10,410 nt of DNA from Ramlibacter sp. (GCA_023701085.1 JAMPXR010000048.1:1-10410); one strand, 5' to 3'. Shown: positions 1 to 6,860, counted from the first letter of the stretch. Numbers and translations: made by a program. The notes: generated by a model from the letters alone, not told the origin.

Positions 1-324
1 CACGCCGTGCCTTGCGAGCAACAAGGCCAGCAGGGGCGTGAGCACCGGCAGCTTGCGCGCCCCGTTGTAGCTGGGCAGCACGACGACCGGGCGGGTGCCG
101 GCGGGCACGCGATGCAGTCGCGCGTAGGTAGCGTCGAGAAAGCCGGCCATCTCCTCGGGCGTTTCGCCCTTGATGCGCATGGCGATGCAGAAGGCGCCCA
201 CTTCCAGATCGCTGGCGGCGCCGTCCAGCACCTGGCCGAACAGGTCCGCCGCCTGCTCGCGTGCAAGCGAACGGGCGCCCTGCTTGCCGCGGCCGATTTG
301 CTTGATGTACTGGCTGATGCCCAT
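1..324 (-). CDS. ybiB: YbiB/TrpD2-family DNA-binding protein, N-terminal part (cut by window edge)
   Basis: The 108 codons visible begin MGISQYIKQIGRGKQGARSL and continue in frame to base 1, so the C-terminal part lies outside the window. The visible part matches the helical N-terminal domain (Glycos_trans_3N type) shared with anthranilate phosphoribosyltransferase TrpD; the IKxIGRGK opening and the CIAMRIKGETPEEMAGF stretch (about residues 47-63) are typical of the YbiB branch. E. coli YbiB is a TrpD-fold homodimer that binds nucleic acid and is not known to be a biosynthetic enzyme. The ATG at 324 is preceded by GGGGAAA; an in-frame ATG at 351 would add nine residues, but homologues as I recall them start at MGIS. 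It lies 75 bp after the nirD stop on the same strand, so it is probably the fourth operon gene. Its role in nitrite metabolism is unknown. Confidence 0.82.
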   Translation of the reverse strand, partial: MGISQYIKQIGRGKQGARSLAREQAADLFGQVLDGAASDLEVGAFCIAMRIKGETPEEMAGFLDATYARLHRVPAGTRPVVVLPSYNGARKLPVLTPLLALLLARHGV

Positions 325-399
325 GGCGGGGGATTTTCCCCGAAGGCTCATGACTTCGGGCTATTTGTCGAATGTCGCCTGACCTTGTTCGGGGTTTCT

Positions 400-777
400 T
401 CACGAACACGATGGGCCGGCTCGAGAAGGCGCGAAATCGATCGCGAGCGTGGCGAGTTCCACGGCATCGAGCATCACCCGGCCGTCTTCGACGCGGCAGG
501 CGAATCGCGTTGCGCATCCGTCGTCGGGCGCCTGGGCGCGGCCATCCGCCAGGCCGATCGTCCAGTTGTGCAGCGGGCAGGCCACGCTGGTGCCGAACAC
601 GATGCCTTGCGAAAGCGGGCCGCCTTTGTGCGGGCAGCGGTCGAGCAGCGCGAACACCTGGTCCCGGTCATTGCGGAACACGGCCACATCCATGCCGCGG
701 GGCCGGGCCACTCGCCGCGCGCCGAGCACCGGGATGTCCTCAACCCGGCAGACCACCGTCCATTCGTTCACCTTCAT
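400..777 (-). CDS. nirD: Nitrite reductase (NAD(P)H) small subunit NirD, Rieske type
   Basis: This 125-residue protein is the small partner of NirB in the cytoplasmic, NAD(P)H-dependent six-electron reduction of nitrite to ammonium. It is about the usual length for the family (roughly 105-125). It has a Rieske 2Fe-2S fold with a complete ligand set: C48-P-H50 and C67-P-L-H70, separated by 16 residues, which is the C-x-H-x(15-17)-C-x2-H pattern. E. coli NirD has lost these ligands, so this one should bind a cluster while the E. coli protein does not. The ATG at 777 overlaps the nirB stop in an ATGA arrangement (774-777), which implies translational coupling and near-equal production of the subunits. 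Other Rieske ferredoxins of similar size exist, but the position directly after nirB settles the call. Confidence 0.95.
   Translation of the reverse strand: MKVNEWTVVCRVEDIPVLGARRVARPRGMDVAVFRNDRDQVFALLDRCPHKGGPLSQGIVFGTSVACPLHNWTIGLADGRAQAPDDGCATRFACRVEDGRVMLDAVELATLAIDFAPSRAGPSCS
774..777 (-). other. nirB-nirD ATGA stop/start overlap
   Basis: The nirB TGA (776-774) and the nirD ATG (777-775) share two bases, giving a 4-base ATGA overlap. Such overlaps usually let a terminating ribosome restart on the next gene, which would match NirB and NirD synthesis. This is visible directly; the coupling is inferred. Confidence 0.9.
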
Positions 778-3296
778 GCTTCCTGCTCCGACGTGGCCGA
801 TCTGGGTTCCTGCCCCGCAGCGCTGCGCCTGGTTTCCTGCCCGGGCGCCGCCAGCTTCGTGAACTGCCGCTGGTCCACCCCGGCTTTCCCGTGCTCGAAC
901 CAGGGATCGGGCTCGCCTTCCAGGCTGGACTGCAGCCGCTCCCACAAGGCCATGCGTCCCGCGTCGTCCTCCAGGATCTTCTTCTTCACGTAGTCCAGGC
1001 CCACCCGGTTCACGTAATGGACGGTGCGTTCCAGGTACCAGCCCTCCTCGCGATAGAGCTGCAGAAAGGCACCCGCGAACTCCAGCACTTCCGCGGCACT
1101 CCTGGCCTTGCACAGGAATTGGGCCGCTTCGGTCTTGATGCCCCCGTTGCCGGCGACATGGATTTCCCAGCCGGAGTCGACGCCGATGACGCCCACATCC
1201 TTGATGCCGGCCTCGGCGCAGTTGCGCGGGCAGCCCGAGACCGCGAGCTTGACCTTGTGCGGCGCGTACATGCGCCACAGGGCGCGCTCCAGGTCCTTGC
1301 CCATCTGCGTGCTGTCCTGCGTGCCGAAGCGGCACCACTCGCTGCCCACGCAGGTCTTGACCGTTCGCAGCGCTTTCGCGTAGGCGTGTCCGGACGGCAT
1401 GCCCAGGTCCTTCCATACGCCCGGCAGGTCTTCCTTCTTCACGCCGAGCAGGTCGATGCGCTGGCCGCCCGTGACCTTCACGGTAGGGACCTTGTACTTG
1501 TCCACGACGTCGGCGATCCGGCGCAACTCGCCGGCCGTCGTTTCGCCGCCCCACATGCGCGGGATCACCGAGTAGGTGCCGTCCTTCTGGATGTTCGCGT
1601 GGCTGCGCTCGTTGATGTAGCGGCTCTGCGGGTCGTCCCGGGCCTGCCTGGGCCAGGTGGAGATCAGGTAGTAGTTGACGGCGGGGCGGCAGGAGGCGCA
1701 GCCGTTGGGCGTGCGCCACTCCAGAAAGCCGAACGTGTCGGCAATGGTCAGCAGCCTGTGGGCCCGGATCGCGTCGCGCACGTCCTGGTGGCTGTGATCC
1801 GTACAGCCGCACATCGCCTTCTTCTTCGGCGCGGCGGAGTAGTCGCCCCCGGCGGTGGCCATCAGGATCTGCTCGACCAGGCCGGTGCAGGACCCGCAGG
1901 AGGCGCTGGCCTTGGTGTGCCTGCGCACCTCGTCGATCGTGAACAGGCCCTTGTCCCTGATCGCCTTGCAGATCGTGCCCTTGGTCACCCCGTTGCAGCC
2001 GCACACCTCGGCGTCGGCCGGCATCGAGGCGGCCTTCGTGTGGCCCTCGTGGCCTGCATCGCCAAGGCTCGATTCGCCGAACATCAATTTGTCCCGGATA
2101 TCGACGACATTGCGGCCCTCGCGCAGCAGCTTGAAATACCAGCTGCCGTCCACCGTGTCGCCATAGAGGCAGGCGCCCGCCAGCTTGCCGTCCTTGATCA
2201 CCAGCTTCTTGTAGACGCCGCCGAAGGGGTCGGACATCACGATCTCTTCGGTGCCCGCGTCCTGCGGGCGGCCCGACGCCGCGCCCATGAACTCGCCGCA
2301 GGAGAACAGGTCGATGCCGGTGACCTTGAGCTGGGTCGACGTCAGCGACCCGGAGTAGCGTCCGATGCCCAACTGCGCCAGGTGATTGGCCGCCACCTTG
2401 GCCTGCTCGAACAGCGGCGCCACCAGGCCGTAGGCAACGCCCCGGTGCGCGGCGCATTCGCCCACGGAGTAGATGCGCGGATCGGTGACGGTCTGCATGG
2501 TGTCGTGCACCACGATGCCGCGGTCCACGTGCAGCCTGGCCTTCGCGGCCAGCTCGGCGTTGGGGCGAATGCCCACGGCCATCACCACCAGGTCGGCATC
2601 GACCCGGGTCCCGTCCTTGAATTCGACGGCCTTCACGCGGCCATCTTCTCCAGCGACCAATTGCTCGGTGTGCGCGCCGATCATGAACCTGAGGCCTCTA
2701 TCCTCCAGCGATTTCTGCAGCAGCTTGCCCGCCACGTCGTCGAGCTGGCGCTCCATCAGCCACGGCATCAGGTGCACCACGGTCACGTCCATGCCGCGGC
2801 GCATCAGCCCGTTGGCGGCCTCCAGGCCCAGCAGGCCGCCGCCGATGACGACGGCCTTCCTGTACCTGGTTGATGCTTCGATCATCGCCTGGGTGTCGGC
2901 AATGTCGCGGTAGGAAATCACGCCCTCCAGGCGGTTGCCCGGCACCGGCAGGATGAATGGCGTGGAGCCGGTGCACAGCAGCAGCCGGTCGTATTCCTCC
3001 TCGGTACCGTCTTCGGCGCGCACCACGCGGCGCACCCGGTCGATCTCGACCACCTTCTTGCCCGCGTGCAGCCGGATCCGGTTTTCCTCATACCACTCCC
3101 AGGAGTTCAGGACGATGTCCTGGAGCGTCTGCTCGCCCGCCAGCACCGGCGTCAGCAGGATGCGGTTGTAGTTGGGGTGCGGTTCGGCGCCGAACACCGT
3201 GATGTCGTACAGCCCGGGCGCGACCTTCAACAGCTCTTCGAGGGTGCGCACACCGGCCATGCCGTTGCCAACCATCACCAGCTTCGATCTTTTCAC
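774..3296 (-). CDS. nirB: Nitrite reductase (NAD(P)H) large subunit NirB
   Basis: This 840-residue cytoplasmic enzyme (E. coli NirB is about 847) reduces nitrite to ammonium with electrons from NAD(P)H. Domains in order: an FAD-binding Rossmann segment with G10-N-G12-M-A-G15; an NAD(P)-binding segment with G152-G-G154-L-L-G157; two BFD-like 2Fe-2S modules (C432, C434, C467, C470 and C496, C498, C533, C536); then the nitrite/sulfite reductase domains. C649, C655, C689 and C693 in TCVGSEWC and SGCPRNC are the 4Fe-4S/siroheme ligands. The N-terminal flavoprotein half and the NirD partner separate it from assimilatory sulfite reductase. I chose the GTG at 3296 because it has GGAGAG six bases upstream and gives the normal MKRSKLVMVGNGMAG-type N-terminus; an open frame continues further upstream but overlaps the nirC end and lacks family sequence. 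The last 25 or so residues are a polar, Glu/Ser/Arg/Ala-rich tail. Confidence 0.97.
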   Translation of the reverse strand: MKRSKLVMVGNGMAGVRTLEELLKVAPGLYDITVFGAEPHPNYNRILLTPVLAGEQTLQDIVLNSWEWYEENRIRLHAGKKVVEIDRVRRVVRAEDGTEEEYDRLLLCTGSTPFILPVPGNRLEGVISYRDIADTQAMIEASTRYRKAVVIGGGLLGLEAANGLMRRGMDVTVVHLMPWLMERQLDDVAGKLLQKSLEDRGLRFMIGAHTEQLVAGEDGRVKAVEFKDGTRVDADLVVMAVGIRPNAELAAKARLHVDRGIVVHDTMQTVTDPRIYSVGECAAHRGVAYGLVAPLFEQAKVAANHLAQLGIGRYSGSLTSTQLKVTGIDLFSCGEFMGAASGRPQDAGTEEIVMSDPFGGVYKKLVIKDGKLAGACLYGDTVDGSWYFKLLREGRNVVDIRDKLMFGESSLGDAGHEGHTKAASMPADAEVCGCNGVTKGTICKAIRDKGLFTIDEVRRHTKASASCGSCTGLVEQILMATAGGDYSAAPKKKAMCGCTDHSHQDVRDAIRAHRLLTIADTFGFLEWRTPNGCASCRPAVNYYLISTWPRQARDDPQSRYINERSHANIQKDGTYSVIPRMWGGETTAGELRRIADVVDKYKVPTVKVTGGQRIDLLGVKKEDLPGVWKDLGMPSGHAYAKALRTVKTCVGSEWCRFGTQDSTQMGKDLERALWRMYAPHKVKLAVSGCPRNCAEAGIKDVGVIGVDSGWEIHVAGNGGIKTEAAQFLCKARSAAEVLEFAGAFLQLYREEGWYLERTVHYVNRVGLDYVKKKILEDDAGRMALWERLQSSLEGEPDPWFEHGKAGVDQRQFTKLAAPGQETRRSAAGQEPRSATSEQEA

Positions 3297-3302
3297 TGAG
3301 TG

Positions 3303-3308
3303 CTCTCC
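3303..3308 (-). promoter_or_regulatory. nirB ribosome binding site
   Basis: On the minus strand this reads GGAGAG, six bases before the GTG at 3296. It decides the start of nirB: no comparable site fits the ATG codons further upstream in the same open frame. Confidence 0.8.
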
Positions 3309-3373
3309 AGGGATGTGTCGCCGATGCAAATAACAAGCGGCACGCCGGGGTATCGTCCGGCGCGGCCGTGCGT

Positions 3374-4216
3374 TCAGGCCACGCGCTTCACCAGCGCGGC
3401 GGCGGGGACGACGTTCTTCTTCGCGCCGGTGCGCACGTGCGTGGCGTACAGCGTCAGCCCGGTGAACGACAGGCCGCCCACCAGGTTGCCCAGCACGGTC
3501 GGGATCTCGTTCCAGATCAGGTAATCCATCAATGAGAACTTGGCGCCCAGCAACAGGCCGGACGGGAACAGGAACATGTTCACGATGGAATGCTCGAAGA
3601 CCATGTAGAAGAACACCATGATGGGCATCCACATCGCGATCACCTTGCCGCTGACGCTGGTGGAGATCATTGCGCCGACGACGCCAGTGGACACCATCCA
3701 GTTGCACAACATGGCGCGCACGAACAGGGTCAGCATGCCGGCGGCGCCGTAGTGCGCGTAGCCCAGCGTGCGGTTCTCGCCGATCACCCCGATCGCCTTG
3801 CCGACCGCGTTGGGCTCGGTGGAAAAGCCGAAGGTGACGTAGATCGCCATGAACACGGCCACCGTGAACGCGCCCGCGAAGTTGCCGCAGAACACCAGGC
3901 CCCAGTTGCGCAGCACGCCCTTTACGGTCACACCGGGGCGCTTGTCGATCAGCGCCAGCGGGGTGAGCACGAAAACGCCGGTGAGCAGGTCGAAGCCCAG
4001 CAGGTACAGGATGCAGAAGCCCACCGGAAACAGGATTGCGCCGATCAGCGGCTGACCGGTGGTCACGTTGATGGTCACGGCGAACCAGGCGGCCAGCGCC
4101 AGGATGGCGCCGGCCATGTAGGCCCGGATCACGGTGTCGCGGGTCGACATGAGGACCTTCGACTCGCCGGCGTCGACCATCTTGGTGACGAATTCCGCGG
4201 GGACCAGGTAAGCCAT
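3374..4216 (-). CDS. nirC: Formate/nitrite transporter (FNT) family channel, NirC-like
   Basis: This 280-residue polytopic inner-membrane protein has about six hydrophobic segments, the normal size and layout for the pentameric FNT channels (FocA, NirC). The motif FEHSIVNMFLFP places the conserved pore histidine at H209, and LTP (T85) sits where FNT proteins have the omega-loop threonine. The first family signature appears as LGFDLLTG (73-80) and the second as LCNWMVST (170-177), where the usual VC is replaced by VS, so it diverges from the E. coli paralogues. As first gene of an operon with nirB and nirD, 77 bp ahead of nirB, it most likely imports nitrite for the reductase; formate or another small anion is not excluded by sequence alone. 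The ATG at 4216 has AGAGGAA seven bases upstream. Confidence 0.92.
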   Translation of the reverse strand: MAYLVPAEFVTKMVDAGESKVLMSTRDTVIRAYMAGAILALAAWFAVTINVTTGQPLIGAILFPVGFCILYLLGFDLLTGVFVLTPLALIDKRPGVTVKGVLRNWGLVFCGNFAGAFTVAVFMAIYVTFGFSTEPNAVGKAIGVIGENRTLGYAHYGAAGMLTLFVRAMLCNWMVSTGVVGAMISTSVSGKVIAMWMPIMVFFYMVFEHSIVNMFLFPSGLLLGAKFSLMDYLIWNEIPTVLGNLVGGLSFTGLTLYATHVRTGAKKNVVPAAALVKRVA

Positions 4217-4222
4217 ATCAAA

Positions 4223-4229
4223 TTCCTCT
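4223..4229 (-). promoter_or_regulatory. nirC ribosome binding site
   Basis: The minus strand reads AGAGGAA, six to seven bases before the nirC ATG. It sits within the roughly 39-nt leader predicted from the sigma-54 promoter. Confidence 0.75.
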
Positions 4230-4265
4230 CGGTTCAATGGAAAACTGAAGTTGCGCGGGAGGCAG

Positions 4266-4281
4266 TGCGAGAACCGTGCCA
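4266..4281 (-). promoter_or_regulatory. Sigma-54 (RpoN) promoter of the nirC-nirB-nirD-ybiB operon
   Basis: Read on the minus strand the site is TGGCACGGTTCTCGCA. Against the consensus YTGGCACG-N4-TTGCW it matches the whole -24 block, including the preceding C, and differs only by C for the second T of the -12 block. The invariant GG and GC dinucleotides are exactly 10 bp apart. The predicted start is near 4255, which leaves a leader of about 39 nt containing the nirC ribosome binding site. RpoN promoters need an activator such as NtrC, so expression under nitrogen limitation is the natural inference. Confidence 0.72.
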
Positions 4282-4341
4282 GCCTTGCGCCCTGCGCGGG
4301 ATCGGCTTGCGCTGCCGCGGCTGCTTCAAATGCGGGCGCGC

Positions 4342-4367
4342 CGTGCGGCTTTGTGGTGCGCCGCACG
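4342..4367. repeat. 8-bp perfect inverted repeat in the nirC/tsaD control region
   Basis: CGTGCGGC (4342-4349) and GCCGCACG (4360-4367) form a perfect inverted repeat with a 10-bp spacer. It overlaps both NtrC-like 17-mers, so it may be part of the enhancer or a separate operator. A nested odd palindrome, GTGCG-C-CGCAC, lies at 4356-4366. Confidence 0.6.
4344..4360. promoter_or_regulatory. Weaker NtrC-like half-conserved site
   Basis: On the minus strand this reads CGCACCACAAAGCCGCA. Compared with the NtrC pattern TGCAC-N7-GTGCA it matches 4/5 in one half and 3/5 in the other. It is centred about 97 bp upstream of the predicted nirC start, within the usual enhancer range, and lies beside the better site. 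By itself it would not be convincing. Confidence 0.4.
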
Positions 4368-4378
4368 ATTCGCGTGCA
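4362..4378. promoter_or_regulatory. NtrC-like enhancer site
   Basis: On the minus strand this reads TGCACGCGAATCGTGCG, which fits TGCAC-N7-GTGCA at 9 of 10 half-site positions. It is centred about 115 bp upstream of the predicted sigma-54 start, comparable to the glnA enhancer distances in enteric bacteria. It also lies over the -35 region of the divergent tsaD promoter. The match is seen; NtrC binding is inferred. Confidence 0.58.
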
Positions 4379-4386
4379 GGCGTCGC

Positions 4387-4392
4387 TAAACT
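4387..4392 (+). promoter_or_regulatory. -10 element for tsaD (leaderless transcript likely)
   Basis: TAAACT ends 6 bp before the tsaD ATG, so a start 6-8 bp downstream falls on or beside the A of the ATG. No Shine-Dalgarno sequence precedes the ATG, which agrees with a leaderless mRNA. No good -35 hexamer is visible at the normal spacing. Confidence 0.55.
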
Positions 4393-4398
4393 CGCCGG

Positions 4399-5460
4399 AT
4401 GCTTGTCCTGGGTATCGAGTCCTCCTGCGACGAAACCGGGGTCGCCCTGGTCGAGGCGCGCGGCACGGCATTGCCTGTCCTGCGCGCGCAGGCGCTGCAC
4501 ACCCAGATCGAGATGCATCAGGCCTATGGCGGCGTCGTGCCGGAACTGGCCAGCCGCGACCACATCCGGCGCGTGCTGCCGCTCACGCAGGCGGTGCTGG
4601 ACGAGGCCGGCGCGCACCTGCAGCAGCTGGACGTCGTCGCGTATACGCGCGGGCCCGGATTGGCGGGCGCGCTGCTGGTGGGCGCCGGCATCGCCTGCGC
4701 GCTGGGCGCGGCGCTGGGCAGGCCGGTGCTGGGCGTGCACCACCTCGAGGGCCACCTGCTGTCGCCTTTCCTGGGCGCCGATCCGCCGCGGTTTCCGTTC
4801 GTGGCGCTGCTGGTGTCCGGCGGTCACACGCAGCTCATGCGCGTCGAGGGCGTGGGCGGGTATGAATTGCTGGGCGAGACGATAGACGACGCGGCCGGCG
4901 AGGCCTTCGACAAATCGGCCAAGCTCATGGGCCTGCCCTACCCGGGCGGACCGGCTCTGTCGCGGCTGGCCGAGCAGGGCGACCCGCAGGCCTTCAAGCT
5001 GCCGCGACCGCTGCTGCACAGCGGGGACCTGGATTTCTCGTTCGCGGGCCTCAAGACCGCGGTGCTGACGCAGGCCAGGAAGCTGGGCCCCGAGCTGCAG
5101 GCGCGCAAGGCCGACCTGGCAGCCGCGACGCAGGCCGCCATCGTCGAGGTGCTGGTGAAGAAATCGCTGGCCGCGCTGGACCGCTGCGCGCTGGACACCC
5201 TGGTGGTGGCCGGCGGCGTCGGCGCGAACAAGGCATTGAGGGCGCAGCTCGCAGCCGCTGGCGCGGGGCGCAATCTGCGGGTGCACTATCCGCAGCCGCA
5301 CTGGTGCACCGACAACGGCGCCATGATCGCCATGGCCGCGGCGATGCGGCTGGCGTCGGGCGTGGAGGCGGCCAGCCGCAAGTACGCCTTCGACGTGAAG
5401 CCGCGCTGGCCCTTGAGCGATCTGGCCTCGCCCGGGGTGCAGGGCTCACCCGCCGGCTGA
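4399..5460 (+). CDS. tsaD: tRNA N6-adenosine threonylcarbamoyltransferase TsaD
   Basis: TsaD transfers the threonylcarbamoyl group from threonylcarbamoyl-AMP to A37 of ANN-decoding tRNAs (t6A), working with TsaB and TsaE in the cytoplasm. The 353 residues are full length for the family (E. coli 337). The ASKHA/Kae1 fold is shown by [10 protein letters not shown] (5-14), the metal-binding H115-x3-H119 in HHLEGHL, SGGHTQL (140-146), [11 protein letters not shown] (271-281) and the metal-binding D305 in CTDNGAM. The ATG at 4399 gives the standard [10 protein letters not shown]-terminus. It is divergent from nirC across a 182-bp control region and converges with the next gene, so it is probably transcribed alone. 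Essential or near-essential in many bacteria; nothing appears damaged. Confidence 0.97.
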   Translation: MLVLGIESSCDETGVALVEARGTALPVLRAQALHTQIEMHQAYGGVVPELASRDHIRRVLPLTQAVLDEAGAHLQQLDVVAYTRGPGLAGALLVGAGIACALGAALGRPVLGVHHLEGHLLSPFLGADPPRFPFVALLVSGGHTQLMRVEGVGGYELLGETIDDAAGEAFDKSAKLMGLPYPGGPALSRLAEQGDPQAFKLPRPLLHSGDLDFSFAGLKTAVLTQARKLGPELQARKADLAAATQAAIVEVLVKKSLAALDRCALDTLVVAGGVGANKALRAQLAAAGAGRNLRVHYPQPHWCTDNGAMIAMAAAMRLASGVEAASRKYAFDVKPRWPLSDLASPGVQGSPAG

Positions 5461-6264
5461 GGCGAGGAACTGCTTCACGACTTCAACGTACTCGGCGGGG
5501 TGGCTCAGGTGGGGCACGTGGCCGGCCTGCTGGAAGACGTGTTGGCGCGCTGCGGGCAGCGCCTGCCAAATACGTTGCACCACCAGCGGGAAGAACGGAG
5601 GGCTCTCGCCGCCGAAGCTCAGCAACGCCGGCGCGGAGAACGCCGACAGCCGCTTCAAGTCGAGCGACATCCATCCGCGCTCTTGCTGCTCGTCGAGCCA
5701 GGTCGGGGCGTTGAACACGAATGTGTCGCGCGTCGCCTGCGGCAACTGGTCCCAGGCACCCGGGCCGAAGGCAATGGTTTCGACGAAGCGTCGGGCCGCG
5801 GCCTCGGACTGGCCGGCTTGCAGCAGCGGGACCACCGCGGCGATCCGCTCCTGCACCGCTGCCAACGCGGGCTGGACCTCGGTGTCTTCGCCGAGAAGTG
5901 CGAACAGCGGCGGCTCATGCGCCACGAGGCTGCGGAACATCTGCGGACGGTGCGCCGCGAGCTTCAGGGCGATGGCGGCGCCGAAGGAGTTGCCGATCAC
6001 ATGCGCGGGCCCGCCGAACAGCTGCTCGATGAGCGCGGCCAGATCGGCAACGTCCTGCTGGATGCTGCCCTGTCCGGGCAAACGTTCGCTGCGGCTGTGG
6101 CCGCGGCGGTCATAGGTGGCGACTTGGAACGAGGAAGAGAGCCCCGGCGCCACCTGCGCCCAGTTGAAGTGATCGCCCCAGGAGCCGTGCACGAGGACGA
6201 CGGGGTCGCCGGCGCCGCTGAGTTCCCAGTAGAGCTGAACCCCGTTGACTGTGCTGCTGGGCAT
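5446..6264 (-). CDS. Alpha/beta hydrolase
   Basis: This 272-residue protein is a single-domain alpha/beta hydrolase of unknown substrate. It has the oxyanion-hole region HGSWGD (26-31), the nucleophile elbow G91-N-S93-F-G95, and a C-terminal [10 protein letters not shown] block with the likely catalytic H249. E220 in FGGESPP is a candidate acid residue, which is an inference. No signal peptide is visible, so it is probably cytoplasmic. The ATG at 6264 is preceded by GGAGA. Its last 15 bp overlap the end of tsaD on the other strand. It has its own promoter and is separated from hsp20 by a terminator, so it is probably monocistronic. Sequence alone does not tell an esterase from a haloperoxidase-like or C-C hydrolase. 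Confidence 0.9.
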   Translation of the reverse strand: MPSSTVNGVQLYWELSGAGDPVVLVHGSWGDHFNWAQVAPGLSSSFQVATYDRRGHSRSERLPGQGSIQQDVADLAALIEQLFGGPAHVIGNSFGAAIALKLAAHRPQMFRSLVAHEPPLFALLGEDTEVQPALAAVQERIAAVVPLLQAGQSEAAARRFVETIAFGPGAWDQLPQATRDTFVFNAPTWLDEQQERGWMSLDLKRLSAFSAPALLSFGGESPPFFPLVVQRIWQALPAARQHVFQQAGHVPHLSHPAEYVEVVKQFLASAGG

Positions 6265-6293
6265 GGCGGTCTCCGCTGCTAGTGTCCTGCCTC

Positions 6294-6321
6294 AGTCTAG
6301 CCAGAGCATGCTGGCGTTCAA
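6294..6321 (-). promoter_or_regulatory. Sigma-70-type promoter of the hydrolase gene with a palindromic spacer
   Basis: On the minus strand TTGAAC (-35, 6321-6316) and TAGACT (-10, 6299-6294) are 16 bp apart, each matching 4 of 6 consensus bases. The start would be near 6287, giving a leader of about 23 nt with GGAGA ahead of the ATG. The 16-bp spacer begins and ends with the inverted repeat GCCAG/CTGGC (6300-6304 and 6311-6315). Confidence 0.55.
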
Positions 6322-6375
6322 GACGAAACTCGAAGCGCGACAGCGCAGCGGGGAACTTGCGGCCTTGCCAATAAA

Positions 6376-6405
6376 AAAGCCCGCCGGGATCTTCCGGCGG
6401 GCTTT
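6376..6405 (-). terminator. Intrinsic terminator after hsp20
   Basis: GCCCGCCGG (6379-6387) and CCGGCGGGC (6394-6402) form a perfect 9-bp stem with a 6-base loop, extended to 12 bp by flanking AAA/TTT. On the minus strand the stem is followed by six T (complement of 6373-6378), 8 bp after the hsp20 stop. It could work in reverse too, but the run on that side is interrupted and no plus-strand gene ends here. Confidence 0.92.
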
Positions 6406-6413
6406 CTTTCAGG

Positions 6414-6794
6414 TCACTTGACTTCGATCTGGCGCGCGTGGCTGACCGGCGCCTGCTTGGCCAGCGTGAGCGTCAGCACGCCGTTCTCGAGCTTGGCGCC
6501 GCTGGCGGCCGCGTCGATGTCCTGCGGCAGCTCGTAGGCGGCCTTGAACGCACGCTTGGCCTCGGCCTTGGTCTCGATGCGCACGATGCTGCCTTCGATG
6601 TTCACCGACAGGTCCTCGCGGGCCACGCCCGGCAGGTCCAGCGTCACCGTCCAGGCCTTGTCGTCCTGTTCGACGTCGAAGCCGCGGGCGGTGTTGGCGA
6701 AGAAGGCATCATTGACGAAGCGCTCGAAGCTGCGGTCAAAGGAGCGGAACGCCGGCGAGACGGCGCGCGTGCGAACGACGGGGGCGAAAAACAT
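6414..6794 (-). CDS. Small heat-shock protein, Hsp20/alpha-crystallin family
   Basis: This 126-residue protein is an ATP-independent holdase chaperone that keeps unfolding proteins soluble. A Phe-rich N-terminal arm (1-37) precedes an alpha-crystallin domain of about residues 38-115, with the family hallmark A-x-x-x-NGVL as GAKLENGVL (99-107). The C-terminal I-x-V tail, I123-E-V125, is the motif that docks subunits into oligomers. Its length is slightly short for the family (140-160 is common), mainly from a compact N-terminal arm. The ATG at 6794 has AAGGAG six bases upstream. It stands alone between its terminator and a divergent transporter gene. A heat-shock sigma-32 promoter would be expected, but I could not find a good one. 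Confidence 0.94.
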   Translation of the reverse strand: MFFAPVVRTRAVSPAFRSFDRSFERFVNDAFFANTARGFDVEQDDKAWTVTLDLPGVAREDLSVNIEGSIVRIETKAEAKRAFKAAYELPQDIDAAASGAKLENGVLTLTLAKQAPVSHARQIEVK

Positions 6795-6854
6795 GTGGAT
6801 CTCCTTGTCCCGAAAAGGGGTTGCGGACGGCGGCTTCCGTGCCGGTGCGTCCCG

Positions 6855-6860
6855 TAAAAT
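6855..6860 (+). promoter_or_regulatory. -10 element upstream of the substrate-binding protein gene
   Basis: TAAAAT lies 79 bp ahead of the GTG at 6934 and matches the -10 consensus at five of six bases. No good -35 hexamer stands at 16-18 bp. The same hexamer precedes rpsO in this window. Confidence 0.45.

Noticed and set aside
400..2457. A 685-codon minus-strand frame that includes NirD at its end
   Set aside because: Only the last 125 codons are NirD. The part before it is a shifted reading of nirB and has no family resemblance.
372..2873. An 833-codon open frame on the plus strand opposite nirB and nirD
   Set aside because: It is antisense to a clearly conserved NirB with all its ligand cysteines. 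The translation is Ala/Arg/His/Gly-rich without domain sequence, the usual mirror effect of high-GC codon use.
3321..3362. A small GCCGG/CCGGC hairpin between nirC and nirB
   Set aside because: Five GC pairs and no T run are common by chance at this base composition; it is too weak to call a terminator or processing site.
3590..4885. A 431-codon plus-strand frame across nirC and into tsaD
   Set aside because: It is antisense to the nirC membrane segments and then out of frame with tsaD; both real genes are strongly supported.
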